Origin: Pseudomonas extremorientalis
GTDB lineage: Bacteria; Pseudomonadota; Gammaproteobacteria; Pseudomonadales; Pseudomonadaceae
Length of the DNA stretch: 49,269 nt
Reading direction: 5' to 3'
NCBI RefSeq assembly: GCF_001870465.1
Contig: NZ_MDGK01000023.1
Location: 1-49,269 of the forward strand
Shown: piece by piece, positions 35,866 through 45,104 of the stretch
Layout: each line of letters begins with the position of its first letter
How positions within the stretch are numbered: the first letter of the stretch is position 1
The notes under the pieces: generated by a model
What the model was told of the DNA's origin: nothing
The model's database searches: none
Seen by the model: the letters and a program-made list of their open reading frames with translations, nothing else
Translations under genes and position numbers: made by a program

Positions 35866-36348
35866 ATGAAACTGGTCAGAACCCGCCAACGTTTGGTGAT
35901 GTGGATCATTGATGTGCTGTTGACCCTGATGGCCTGGGCCGGGTTGATCTGGCTGCTGGCGCGGGGGATCACTTCGATGCTGGAAACCCACGGTGGGCCG
36001 CGCATCGAGGCACCGATTTTTGCCGCGCTCAATACCCTGCAGGTGTACCTGTGGATTGCATTGTTCAATGCCGTGATCCTGGTCACTTGGGCGCGCTACC
36101 AGCAACGCAAGGGGCGCAAGTTTGCCCAACGCCGTGCCGAGGGCAACGCCCTCAGCGATAAGCGCCTGAGCGAGAGCTTCAGCCTCGGTGAAGGGGACCT
36201 GGAGCAGTTGCGCCGACCCGGGGTGTTGGTCATCCAGAATGACGACGAGGGCGGTGTGGCGGGTGTGAAGTCCCATGTCTCCCGCGATGTAGAAAAGCCG
36301 GGGCTGACCCTGGTGCCCGGCAAGGACCAGAACAAAGACGCCAGCTGA
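35866..36348 (+). CDS. pgaD: PgaD, synthase accessory subunit
   Basis: 160 residues from ATG 35866, seven bases behind GGAGG; a GTG at 35860 overlapping the pgaC stop is less well placed. Two membrane helices (VMWIIDVLLTLMAWAGLIWLL and LQVYLWIALFNAVILVTWARY) and a soluble tail are typical of PgaD. With PgaC it binds cyclic di-GMP and completes the synthase. The C-terminal tail is about 20 residues longer than in E. coli. It is the last gene of the operon. Confidence 0.93.
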   Translation: MKLVRTRQRLVMWIIDVLLTLMAWAGLIWLLARGITSMLETHGGPRIEAPIFAALNTLQVYLWIALFNAVILVTWARYQQRKGRKFAQRRAEGNALSDKRLSESFSLGEGDLEQLRRPGVLVIQNDDEGGVAGVKSHVSRDVEKPGLTLVPGKDQNKDAS

Positions 36349-36362
36349 GCCAGTGCGCTGCA

Positions 36363-36394
36363 AGGTCGTTCCCATTGCAACGTGGGAACGACTT
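36363..36394 (+). terminator. Hairpin after the pga operon
   Basis: GTCGTTCCCA (36365-36374) pairs perfectly with TGGGAACGAC (36383-36392), extended by AAG/CTT-type pairs, 14 bp after the pgaD stop. Similar GTTCCCA...TGGGAAC hairpins are scattered between genes in Pseudomonas. There is no good T-run, so it could be a repeat element rather than a strict terminator. Confidence 0.5.
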
Positions 36395-36716
36395 CGGTTA
36401 ATCCCGACATATGGGATCCAATTCACAAAACACCCGCGAACTTTTCTGCTTTTCCCGGTACTAACCTATCTCGGCAGGAACTTGATGGCCAATTAATGGC
36501 AATTTCTAAGTTCTCCGATGAATCGTGATCAATAGTGCTGCCGCTGGTCGGAATAATACTTCCGATGACAGCCCGCTCATCTGATTGATTATTTTTAGTT
36601 GTTATTAATCAAATGCTTGCGTGAATAACTAGTATGAATGTGAAACTAGCTCGGTCTTTTGAGTTGGTGAAAGTTCGATGTTAGTTTGCCGGCCCTTGAT
36701 TTTCGACGGATCGAAC
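36395..36716 (+). other. AT-rich region upstream of cdiB
   Basis: A 322-bp stretch without a recognised gene and with clearly lower GC than the flanks, especially 36480-36650. A TGATTGAT...ATTAATCA imperfect inverted pair lies at about 36581-36611. I see no convincing sigma-70 promoter. The composition is of a kind bound by MvaT/H-NS-type proteins, which often silence such loci. Confidence 0.4.
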
Positions 36717-38438
36717 ATGTCTTTATTATTGCCACGGACTCGGTACTTTCTGTGCACTTTCCTGCTCGCTTATTTGAGCCTGAACAGTGCCATGGCCGCC
36801 CCTACGCCAGGGGACCAGGACCTGATCCGCGACCGCCAGAACCGTCTTCTGGAAGAGCAGCGTCGGCGCCTGGAAGAACTCCAGGACCTGCCTGGCAAAG
36901 AAGCAAAGCCCCAGGCCCCGGCCACGCCGGTCGACACCCGCTGCTTCCCGATCAAAGACATCGAACTCAAGGGCGCCGACAGCCTGTCCGGCGCCGACCG
37001 CACGCGTCTGCTCAAACCCTACATCGGCCAATGCCTGGGCGTGGCGCAGCTCAATGAGCTGCTCAAGGTGATCACCGACTACTACATCGCCAAGGGCCGC
37101 GTCACCAGCCGTGCCTACCTGCCGCAACAGGACCTTTCCAGTGGTCACCTGCAGGTGCTGGTGGTGGAAGGCAAACTCGAAGGCTTGAAAGGCGCGCAGG
37201 GTAGCACCGTCACCGACCGCGAACTGGCCATGGCGTTTCCTGGCAAGGTCGGCGAGGCGCTGAACCTGCGGGAGGTCGAGCAACTGGTCGACCAGCTCAG
37301 CCGCTTGCCGTCCAGGCAGGCGCAGATGGAATTGACCCCCGGCAGCCAGATCGGCGGCAGTGAAGTGCTGGTCAAGAACACCCCGCAAAAGCCCTGGCGC
37401 GCCAGCCTGTCGCGTAACAACGACGGGCAGAAAAGCACCGGCGAACAGCAATGGGGCGCAGGCCTGGAATGGGACAGCCCCCTGGGCCTGGCCGATCAAC
37501 TGATCCTGCGCGGTGGTCACGACGCCATCAGCGACCACCAGAAAACCTCGAAAAACAGCATGCTGTATTACAACGTGCCGTGGGGCTGGTGGAACTTCAG
37601 TTACACCTACAGCGAGAGCGACTACCGCACGCCGGGCGACCTTGACGGCTACAAGTACAAGCAGACAGGCGACAGCCAGAACCACCAGTTGCGTGCCGAG
37701 CGCGTGGTGCATCGCGATGACGTGAGCAAGACCTCGGTCAATGTCGGCCTGACCCATCTACGCACCAACAACTACTTCAACGACGAGCGCCTGGACGTCA
37801 GCAGCAACCGCCTCAGCGAGTTCCAGGTGGGCATCAACCATGGACGCCGTATCGGCAGCGCCTTCGTCAACCTGGATGTCGGCATGCAGAACGGCACCGG
37901 TGCCTTTGACGCCCAGAAGGATGACCAGGAACGTATCCGCGGCAACCTCACCCCAACCCCGCGCTACCGCAAATACACCGCCACGGTGAGCTACCTGCAA
38001 CCGTTCACGCTGTGGGGCGAATCATTGAGTTTTTCCAGCCTGGCCACCGGGCAACGCAGTGAAGACGTGTTGTACCCGGCGCAACGCATGAGCCTCGGCG
38101 GCTCGTACTCGGTGCGTGGGTTCAAGGACCAGCAACTGACCGGCGACAGCGGTGGCTACTGGCGCAACGAAGTGCGCTGGGCCCGCCCTGTGACCCTCGA
38201 CTGGATGCGCCCGGCCTTTGCCGAATACGGCGCCAGCGTCGGCTATGACCAGGGCGTGATTCGCCACGATCGCTACAACGATGACCAGCACGGCAGGGTG
38301 TCGAGTAACTCCCTCGAGCTGTTCGCCCGCGGCAAAAACGTCAGCACCAGCGTGACCTTTGCCCACTCCCTGGAGCGACCTGGCGTGATGACCGAGCGCG
38401 AAGCGCCGATCTATTTCCGCCTGGATTTCTACCTGTAA
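36717..38438 (+). CDS. cdiB: CdiB/ShlB-family two-partner secretion transporter (TpsB)
   Basis: 573 residues from ATG 36717, which directly gives a signal peptide (RYFLCTFLLAYLSLNSAMA). An ATG at 36678 adds 13 residues and cannot be excluded. The N-terminal plug helix and linker (DQDLIRDRQNRLLEEQRRRLEEL) are followed by two POTRA domains (about 75-235: CFPIKDIELKGADSL, then LQVLVVEGKLEGL) and a 16-strand Omp85-type barrel. The conserved VRGF motif is in GSYSVRGFKDQQL, and the chain ends in FRLDFYL. It exports the large CdiA encoded next, 30 bp downstream. Confidence 0.92.
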   Translation: MSLLLPRTRYFLCTFLLAYLSLNSAMAAPTPGDQDLIRDRQNRLLEEQRRRLEELQDLPGKEAKPQAPATPVDTRCFPIKDIELKGADSLSGADRTRLLKPYIGQCLGVAQLNELLKVITDYYIAKGRVTSRAYLPQQDLSSGHLQVLVVEGKLEGLKGAQGSTVTDRELAMAFPGKVGEALNLREVEQLVDQLSRLPSRQAQMELTPGSQIGGSEVLVKNTPQKPWRASLSRNNDGQKSTGEQQWGAGLEWDSPLGLADQLILRGGHDAISDHQKTSKNSMLYYNVPWGWWNFSYTYSESDYRTPGDLDGYKYKQTGDSQNHQLRAERVVHRDDVSKTSVNVGLTHLRTNNYFNDERLDVSSNRLSEFQVGINHGRRIGSAFVNLDVGMQNGTGAFDAQKDDQERIRGNLTPTPRYRKYTATVSYLQPFTLWGESLSFSSLATGQRSEDVLYPAQRMSLGGSYSVRGFKDQQLTGDSGGYWRNEVRWARPVTLDWMRPAFAEYGASVGYDQGVIRHDRYNDDQHGRVSSNSLELFARGKNVSTSVTFAHSLERPGVMTEREAPIYFRLDFYL

Positions 38439-38468
38439 TTCAACGCCCGCTGCTTTGAGATTTTGAAT

Positions 38469-41400
38469 ATGGACGTTCGCCCTGTTACTGCCCTGAAAAC
38501 CCTGAGCCAACGCGGCCTGGCCTTGATCCTGGCCAACGCGCTGTTCTGGCAGCCATTGCTGGCGAGTGCCGAAGGCATCGTGGTCAGTGGCCCCGGTACC
38601 ACGGTTGGCCAGGCGGGCAACGGCGTGCCGGTGGTGAACATCGCCCCCCCTAATGGCAGCGGCCTGTCCCACAACCAGTTCAAGGACTACAACGTCGGCC
38701 CCAACGGCGTGATCCTCAACAACGCCAACGGCATTGTGCAAAGCACGCAACTGGGCGGGATCATTGTCGGCAACCCGAACCTCAAGGGCGGCGCGGCGAA
38801 TGTCATCCTCAACGAAGTCAAAGGCGGCAGCCCCAGCCAATTGCGCGGCTACACCGAAGTGGCGGGCCAGTCGGCCAAGGTGATCGTCGCCAACCCTTAC
38901 GGCATCAGCTGCAACGGTTGCGGCTTCATCAACACCCCCAACGTCACCCTGACCACCGGTAAACCGGTGATCGATCAGGCGGGGCAACTGAAAAGCTATC
39001 AGGTCGACGGCGGCGCCGTGACCATCGACGGCAAAGGCCTGAACGCGAGCAACGTCGACCGTTTCGAGATCATCACCCGTTCGGCCAAGATCAATGCGCA
39101 GATCAACGCAAAACAACTCACGGTGATCGCCGGGCGCAATGACGTCGATGCCCAAAGCCTGAAAACCACCGCCCGTGCCGATGACGGCAGTGCCAAGCCG
39201 GAGCTGGCGATTGACTCGTCGGCCTTGGGTGGCATGTACGCCGGCGCGATCAAGCTGGTGGGCACCGAAGCCGGTGTGGGCGTGAAGCTCGACGGTACGC
39301 TGGCCGCCAGTGGCGGCGACATTCAACTCGATGCCAACGGCCACCTGAGCATGGCCCAGGCCGCCGCCAGCGGTGCGGTGGACATCAAGGCCGCCAGCCT
39401 GGAGACCAAGGGCGCGGTCTACGCCGGCACCACCCTCAAGGCACAGACCAAGGGCACCCTGAAAAACAGCAAGACCCTCGCCGCGCGCGACAGTATCACC
39501 CTGGCCAGCAACGGCCAATTGACCAATAGCGGCATCATCGAAGCCGGGGTCAACCCTGACAACACGCGTAATGCCGGTGGCGACGTCAGCCTCGACAGCC
39601 AGCGCATCACCAACACCGGCACCGTGATCGCCAATCGCAGCCTCACCGCTACTGCGCAAAGTCTGGATAACCAGGGCGCGACCTTGAGCGCCAAGCAGGC
39701 GCTGAACATCACCGCCGCCAGTGTCGACAACCGCAACAAAGGTCGCCTGCTCAGCGACGGCGCACAGACCCTCACCGTCAGCGGCCTGCTGGACAATAGC
39801 CAGGGCGGCATCATCGACAGCAGCGGCGCGTTCACCCTCAACGGCAATAGCCTGGATAACAGCGCCGGTAGCCTGACCGGCGGCGGGGCGATCACCCTGG
39901 ATCTGATCGGCGACCTGATCAACCGCAGCGGCAAGCTGGCCAGCGCCGGGCCGTTGCTGATCCAGCGCGCCGCGCACATCGATAACCAGGGTGGCAAGCT
40001 CGCCAGCCAGGGTTTGCTGACCGTGTTCGCCAACAGCGTCGACAACCAGAACAACGGCACCCTGGCCGCCAACGATGGCCTGGTCCTGACCACCAGCGGC
40101 CTGTTGCAGAACAGCGGCAATGGCCTGATCCACAGTGAAAACGCTGGCGTGACCATCACCGCCGGCACCCTCGACAACAACGGTGGCCGCATTGCCGCCA
40201 AAGCCGGTGATGCGCAGATCGACGCCACGGATTTCAACAACGGCAGCGGTGCGCTGTTCGCCCGGGATCGTGTGCACCTGACCGGTATGAATGTGGATAA
40301 CGGCGGCGAGATCGCCGGCAACCGCATCGACGTTGGCCTCAATGGCGCACTGACCAACCGTGGCCTGATCGAAAGCGCCACGGCCCTCGATGTCGAGACC
40401 GCCAGCCTGAACAACAGCGGGCAAATGCGCGCCTTGGGCACCAGCGGCAAAACCCGCTACGCCATCGGCGGCCTGCTCAACAACAGCGGCAGCCTGGAGA
40501 CCGCCAACGACCAATTGAGCCTCGCCGCCACCCGCTTCCAGAACACCGGCGGCAAGGTGTTGCACGTGGGCACCGGCGTGCTCGACCTCAGTGGCATCAG
40601 CCTCGATGACGTCGGTGGCAGCCTGGTCACCAACGGTGACTTGACCTTCGACAAGGCTAATTGGACCAACAGCACGGCGATCCAGGCCGGGCGCCTGACC
40701 GTCAACGTGGATAACCTGCAACAGACCGCCACCGGCAAGCTGCTCGGCACCCGTGCCCTGGTCGGCAGCGGCCAGGACTGGACCGTGGGCGGCAGCGTCG
40801 CCAGCCAGGGCAGCCTGGATCTTTCGGTGGGCAACCTGCTCAACGACCACGGTTTGATCTTCAGCGGCGGCGACCTGAACCTCAAGGTCGACCGCCTGAA
40901 GAACCTCGGCGCCACGATCTACGCCATGGGCAACCTGCGCGTCGACCGCGACGGCCAGGGTGGCCTGGCCACCAGCATCATCAACAGCTCGGGCACCCTC
41001 GAAAGCGAGCGCAACCTGATCCTGGCCGCCAGCACGATCCAGAACATCAGGACTGTGCTCAACACCGAGTCCGGCATCTACAGCGCCTCCATCACGCCCA
41101 CCGCCTGCATCTTTGGCGTGACCGGTGGCGACTGCGACGGCCCCAAGCAGAACCGCCCGTTCCTGATTACCCAGCGTGATCACTTCATCGTCACCCAGGC
41201 CACGGCAGCGTCCAGCATCACCTCGGGCGGCAACATGCTGCTCACCGGCGGCGACCTGCTCAACAGCAGCAGTAGCATTGCCGCCGGTGGCGGTATGACC
41301 GTGCGCGTCGACCAACTGACCAACATTGGTTTGGTAACCCACGACACCCAATACGACCGTGTCTTTACCTCTGAACGCGAGCGTAAGCCGGGGGGCTGGT

Positions 41401-44400
41401 ACCGCGAGGCAGCGGCTTTCACCCAGCGCTATTCGGCAGGCCAGGACATGACAGGCGTCGAAGCCGGCCTGGCGTCGTTCATCGGCAAAATGGAGAGCGA
41501 AAAGACCGACCTGCGCAAAACCACCCAGTTGATGGTGCCCGACCAAAGCTACGCCGCCGTCATCCAGGCCGGCGGCAGCGTGGATGTGAAGGCCCAGGCC
41601 GGCATCGACAACAGCGTCGTGCGCGGTGGCTACACCTACGTCGGCAGCGGTGCCAACACCCATGCGCCGGGCTACTCGACCCTGGTCAGCCTCAACCCGC
41701 AACTGCCGCCGGACGTTGCCCAGCAACAGGTCAACCCACTGGGCCTGCCCGGCTTCGACCTGCCCACTGGCGAGAACGGCCTGTTTCACCTCAACGACAG
41801 CGATGGCGCCAAAGGCCTGCCCACCAGCCAGTTCGCGGCCAACCCGCATAAGTACCTGATCGAAACCAACCCGCTGCTCACCGACATGCGCCAGTTCATG
41901 AGCTCGGACTACATGCTGAGCAAGCTCGGCTACGACCCCGACACCGCGCAAAAACGTCTCGGCGATGGCTTCTACGAACAGCGGCTGATCCAGCAAGCCG
42001 TGCTCGCTCGCACCGGCCAGCGTTTCATCGATGGCCAGACCAGCGACGCCGACCTGTTCAAGCACCTGATGGACAACGCCATCAGCAGCAAAAGCGCGCT
42101 GAATTTGTCCGTAGGCGTAAGCCTCACCGCCGAACAAGTCGCCGCCCTGACCCACGACATCGTGTGGCTGGAAAACGCCACCGTCGCCGGCCAACAAGTG
42201 CTGGTGCCGGTGCTGTACCTGGCCCAAGCCGGCAACCGCCTGGCGCCCAACGGCGCATTGATTTCCGGCACTGACGTCAACCTGATCACCGGCCGTAACC
42301 TCAACAACGCCGGCACCTTGCGTGCCACCGGCAGCCTGTTGGCGAACGCTGGCGGCAACCTCACCAACAGTGGGTTGATGGAAGCCGGTGGCCGCCTCGA
42401 CCTGCTCAGCGGCAACAACCTGACCAACCGTGCAGGCGGTGTGATCAGCGCGGGCAACGTCAACCTCGCCGCCGGCGCCGACCTGCTCAACGAACGCAGC
42501 GTCACCACCCACGCAAGCGCCAGCAGCTACCGCACCGAACGCAGCGACTTCGTCGACAGCGCCGCGCGCATCGAGTCGGCCAACGATTTGGTCATGCAGG
42601 CGGGCGGCAACGTCAACAACGTCGGCGGCGTACTCAAGAGCGGTGCCGACACCACGGTCAAGGCCGTGGGCGACGTCAACATCACCGCCTCGAAAACCCT
42701 CGACAGCGGCGCCATCGGCAACCGTTCCAGCTTCACCACCATCGCCCAGCAAGGCTCCGTGGTCGACGCTGGCCGCGATCTGCATGTGATTGGCGGGCGC
42801 GATATCAGCGCCGTGGCCAGCCAGGTCGAGGCCAAGCGCGACGTCAACCTGATTGCCACCCGCGACTTCAACGCCGTTGCGGCGGCCAACGAGCAGCACT
42901 CCACAGGCAACACAAAAAAGGTCAAGAGCATCGAAGACCACGTGCAGCAAGTGTCCAGCGTGATCAAGGCCGGCGGCGACGCCACCCTGAGCGCCGGGCA
43001 GAACCTGCAACTGGTCGCCAGCCAGGTGAATGCCGGCAACGAGGCGTACCTGGTGTCCGGTAAGAACCTTGAGCTCAAAGCCGCGCAAGACCAGGACTAC
43101 AGCTTCTACAGCAAGACCAAGAAAACCTCCCAGGGCAAGAAATTCCGCCTGGATGAAACCGATGCCGTGAACAACGTCGGCAGCCTGGTCAGCGCTGGCA
43201 AAAACAGCACCGTCGTCGCTGGTGCAGACCTGCTGCTGGCCGGCAGTGCCGTCACTGCTGAAAAAGGTGCCACCCAACTGGTGGCCGGCCAGGACGTGAA
43301 CATCCTCGCCGTCAGCAACGCCGACAGCGCCCGCCACGAACGCAAGGAAAGCAAAAGCAGCTGGGGCGGCCTGAAGTCGAGCAAAGTCCAGGACAAAGTC
43401 GACGAAAAACGCACCACCGCCCTGGGCAGCATGGTCTCCGGCGAAACCGTCACCGTCGCCGCCAAGCGCGACGCCACGGTCACCGGTTCCAACCTGGTCA
43501 GCACCGGCGACCTCGCCGTCCAGGCCGGCCGCGACCTGACCGTCGACGCGGCGCAAAACACCTTCGCCCGCACCGACATGCACAAGGAAAAAAATCGCGA
43601 CCTCACCGGCGTGTTGACCGGCAACAAGCTTGGTCTGGATGACATGACCGGCAACCAGAAGCTGTACATCAACAGCTCCAAGCACAACGGCACCGCCAAT
43701 GAAATGACCTTGACCGGCAGCACTATTGGTTCGAGTGCGGGCAATGTGTCGTTGACGGCAGGGCGTGAGTTGAAGGTGGTGGCCAGTGATCTGGTGAGCA
43801 CCATGAACATGGAGTTGAGTGGTGCCAATGTCACCGTCACCTCGGGTGTGGAGACTGCCAGTCAGACCAGTAAGGACAGCTCAAAAAGCTTGGCGGTTGG
43901 GCGAGTGATTGCGGGCACCGTGGTCGACACCGCCAACAGCATCCGCGACGCAGCCGAGGCGGCGCGCAGCTCCGACGATCCACGCCTCAAGGCTGTGAAG
44001 ATCGCCCAGGCGGCGCTGTCGATGTACAACCTGAATAACCAGGCGGGCGATCTCGCTAAACAAAGTACCGGCTTCAAGGACAAGACTGGTGGCTCTGCCG
44101 GCAACGGGTCGCTGATCAAGATCGGTACCGAACTGGCCAACACCCGCACCAAAAGCAGCAGCGAATACACGGCGCAGACCGCTCACCAGAGCAACCTCAA
44201 CGCCGGGGGCAAACTGTCGATCATCGCTGCGGGCGATGCGCCGGGCACTGTGGGTGACTTGACGATTACCGGCAGTACGTTGAAAGCCGACAGCACGTTG
44301 CTCTCCGCGAAAAACAACATCCTGATGCAAAGCGCACAGAACACCACCGATCGCAAAAACGACGGTTCACGCAACAGGACCGCTATCGGTGCCAGCTTCA

Positions 44401-45104
44401 ACATAGGCGAGCAAAACGGCTTCACCATCGACCTGGGCGCGCAAACCGCCAAGAACTTGGGTTCGGGCGGCTCCGTCACCCAAGTCAATACCACGCTGGA
44501 CACCGGCGCGCTGGTGCTGCGCAGCGGCCAGGACACCAGCCTGATCGGCGCGCAGGTACGCGCTGACCGTATCGATGCCGACATCGGCGGCAACCTCAAC
44601 ATTCTGTCGCGCCAAGACACCGAAACGTCCAAGAGCAAGCAGAACAGCGCGGGCTTCGGTGCGAGCATCTGCATTCCGCCGATCTGTTATGGCTCCCCGG
44701 TCACCGCGTCCGCGAACCTGGCGGCGTCGAAGATGAACAGCGACTACCAGGCTGTTACCGACCAGAGCGGCTTCTTTGCCGGTAAAGACGGCTACGACAT
44801 CAATGTCGGCAAGACCACTACCCTGCAAGGCGCGGTGATTGCTAGTGAAGCCAGCGCTGACAAGAATCGCCTCAGCACGGATCGTCTGCTGGTCAGCGAC
44901 ATCAAGAACAAGAGCGAGATCGAGAGCAAGTCGGCGGGCATGAGCGTCTCTGGTTCTTACAGTAGCGGCGCGAGCACCGTCACTCCGGGCGCTCTGTATG
45001 GCATGGCGCTTAATGATTCGGATCACAGCTATACGCACAGCGCTGTCAGCGAAGGCACGATCGTAGTGCGCAACCCCGAAGGCGCCAACGACCTCGTGGT
45101 TTGA
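38469..45104 (+). CDS. cdiA: CdiA/filamentous haemagglutinin TpsA, main part (frame interrupted at 3' end)
   Basis: 2211 residues from ATG 38469 (a TTG at 38463 is possible). The extended signal region is residues 1-34 (LALILANALFWQPLLASA). The two-partner secretion domain carries NPNL (102-105), NPYGI (142-146) and the CNGC pair (148-151). A long run of about 20-residue FHA repeats (LDNSGG-type) follows to about residue 830. A central region at roughly 1000-1240, with NPLGLPGFDLPTGENGLFHL and SSDYMLSKLGYDP, corresponds to the receptor-binding and Tyr/Pro-rich part of CdiA. More FHA repeats follow. The frame stops at TGA 45102-45104, but the homology continues in the -1 frame from 45101, so the toxin-bearing end is split off. 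Confidence 0.9.
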   Translation: MDVRPVTALKTLSQRGLALILANALFWQPLLASAEGIVVSGPGTTVGQAGNGVPVVNIAPPNGSGLSHNQFKDYNVGPNGVILNNANGIVQSTQLGGIIVGNPNLKGGAANVILNEVKGGSPSQLRGYTEVAGQSAKVIVANPYGISCNGCGFINTPNVTLTTGKPVIDQAGQLKSYQVDGGAVTIDGKGLNASNVDRFEIITRSAKINAQINAKQLTVIAGRNDVDAQSLKTTARADDGSAKPELAIDSSALGGMYAGAIKLVGTEAGVGVKLDGTLAASGGDIQLDANGHLSMAQAAASGAVDIKAASLETKGAVYAGTTLKAQTKGTLKNSKTLAARDSITLASNGQLTNSGIIEAGVNPDNTRNAGGDVSLDSQRITNTGTVIANRSLTATAQSLDNQGATLSAKQALNITAASVDNRNKGRLLSDGAQTLTVSGLLDNSQGGIIDSSGAFTLNGNSLDNSAGSLTGGGAITLDLIGDLINRSGKLASAGPLLIQRAAHIDNQGGKLASQGLLTVFANSVDNQNNGTLAANDGLVLTTSGLLQNSGNGLIHSENAGVTITAGTLDNNGGRIAAKAGDAQIDATDFNNGSGALFARDRVHLTGMNVDNGGEIAGNRIDVGLNGALTNRGLIESATALDVETASLNNSGQMRALGTSGKTRYAIGGLLNNSGSLETANDQLSLAATRFQNTGGKVLHVGTGVLDLSGISLDDVGGSLVTNGDLTFDKANWTNSTAIQAGRLTVNVDNLQQTATGKLLGTRALVGSGQDWTVGGSVASQGSLDLSVGNLLNDHGLIFSGGDLNLKVDRLKNLGATIYAMGNLRVDRDGQGGLATSIINSSGTLESERNLILAASTIQNIRTVLNTESGIYSASITPTACIFGVTGGDCDGPKQNRPFLITQRDHFIVTQATAASSITSGGNMLLTGGDLLNSSSSIAAGGGMTVRVDQLTNIGLVTHDTQYDRVFTSERERKPGGWYREAAAFTQRYSAGQDMTGVEAGLASFIGKMESEKTDLRKTTQLMVPDQSYAAVIQAGGSVDVKAQAGIDNSVVRGGYTYVGSGANTHAPGYSTLVSLNPQLPPDVAQQQVNPLGLPGFDLPTGENGLFHLNDSDGAKGLPTSQFAANPHKYLIETNPLLTDMRQFMSSDYMLSKLGYDPDTAQKRLGDGFYEQRLIQQAVLARTGQRFIDGQTSDADLFKHLMDNAISSKSALNLSVGVSLTAEQVAALTHDIVWLENATVAGQQVLVPVLYLAQAGNRLAPNGALISGTDVNLITGRNLNNAGTLRATGSLLANAGGNLTNSGLMEAGGRLDLLSGNNLTNRAGGVISAGNVNLAAGADLLNERSVTTHASASSYRTERSDFVDSAARIESANDLVMQAGGNVNNVGGVLKSGADTTVKAVGDVNITASKTLDSGAIGNRSSFTTIAQQGSVVDAGRDLHVIGGRDISAVASQVEAKRDVNLIATRDFNAVAAANEQHSTGNTKKVKSIEDHVQQVSSVIKAGGDATLSAGQNLQLVASQVNAGNEAYLVSGKNLELKAAQDQDYSFYSKTKKTSQGKKFRLDETDAVNNVGSLVSAGKNSTVVAGADLLLAGSAVTAEKGATQLVAGQDVNILAVSNADSARHERKESKSSWGGLKSSKVQDKVDEKRTTALGSMVSGETVTVAAKRDATVTGSNLVSTGDLAVQAGRDLTVDAAQNTFARTDMHKEKNRDLTGVLTGNKLGLDDMTGNQKLYINSSKHNGTANEMTLTGSTIGSSAGNVSLTAGRELKVVASDLVSTMNMELSGANVTVTSGVETASQTSKDSSKSLAVGRVIAGTVVDTANSIRDAAEAARSSDDPRLKAVKIAQAALSMYNLNNQAGDLAKQSTGFKDKTGGSAGNGSLIKIGTELANTRTKSSSEYTAQTAHQSNLNAGGKLSIIAAGDAPGTVGDLTITGSTLKADSTLLSAKNNILMQSAQNTTDRKNDGSRNRTAIGASFNIGEQNGFTIDLGAQTAKNLGSGGSVTQVNTTLDTGALVLRSGQDTSLIGAQVRADRIDADIGGNLNILSRQDTETSKSKQNSAGFGASICIPPICYGSPVTASANLAASKMNSDYQAVTDQSGFFAGKDGYDINVGKTTTLQGAVIASEASADKNRLSTDRLLVSDIKNKSEIESKSAGMSVSGSYSSGASTVTPGALYGMALNDSDHSYTHSAVSEGTIVVRNPEGANDLVV

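Noticed and set aside
38022..43685. A 1887-codon open frame on the minus strand opposite cdiA
   Set aside because: It mirrors the repetitive, high-GC cdiA coding sequence, has no domain pattern, and lies opposite a clear TpsA protein. It is a shadow frame.
45094..45104. Programmed -1 ribosomal frameshifting in cdiA
   Set aside because: The sequence at the junction (G-GTT-TGA) is not a classical slippery heptamer and I saw no obvious downstream pseudoknot. A mutation or sequencing error is simpler, so it is kept only as a minor alternative.
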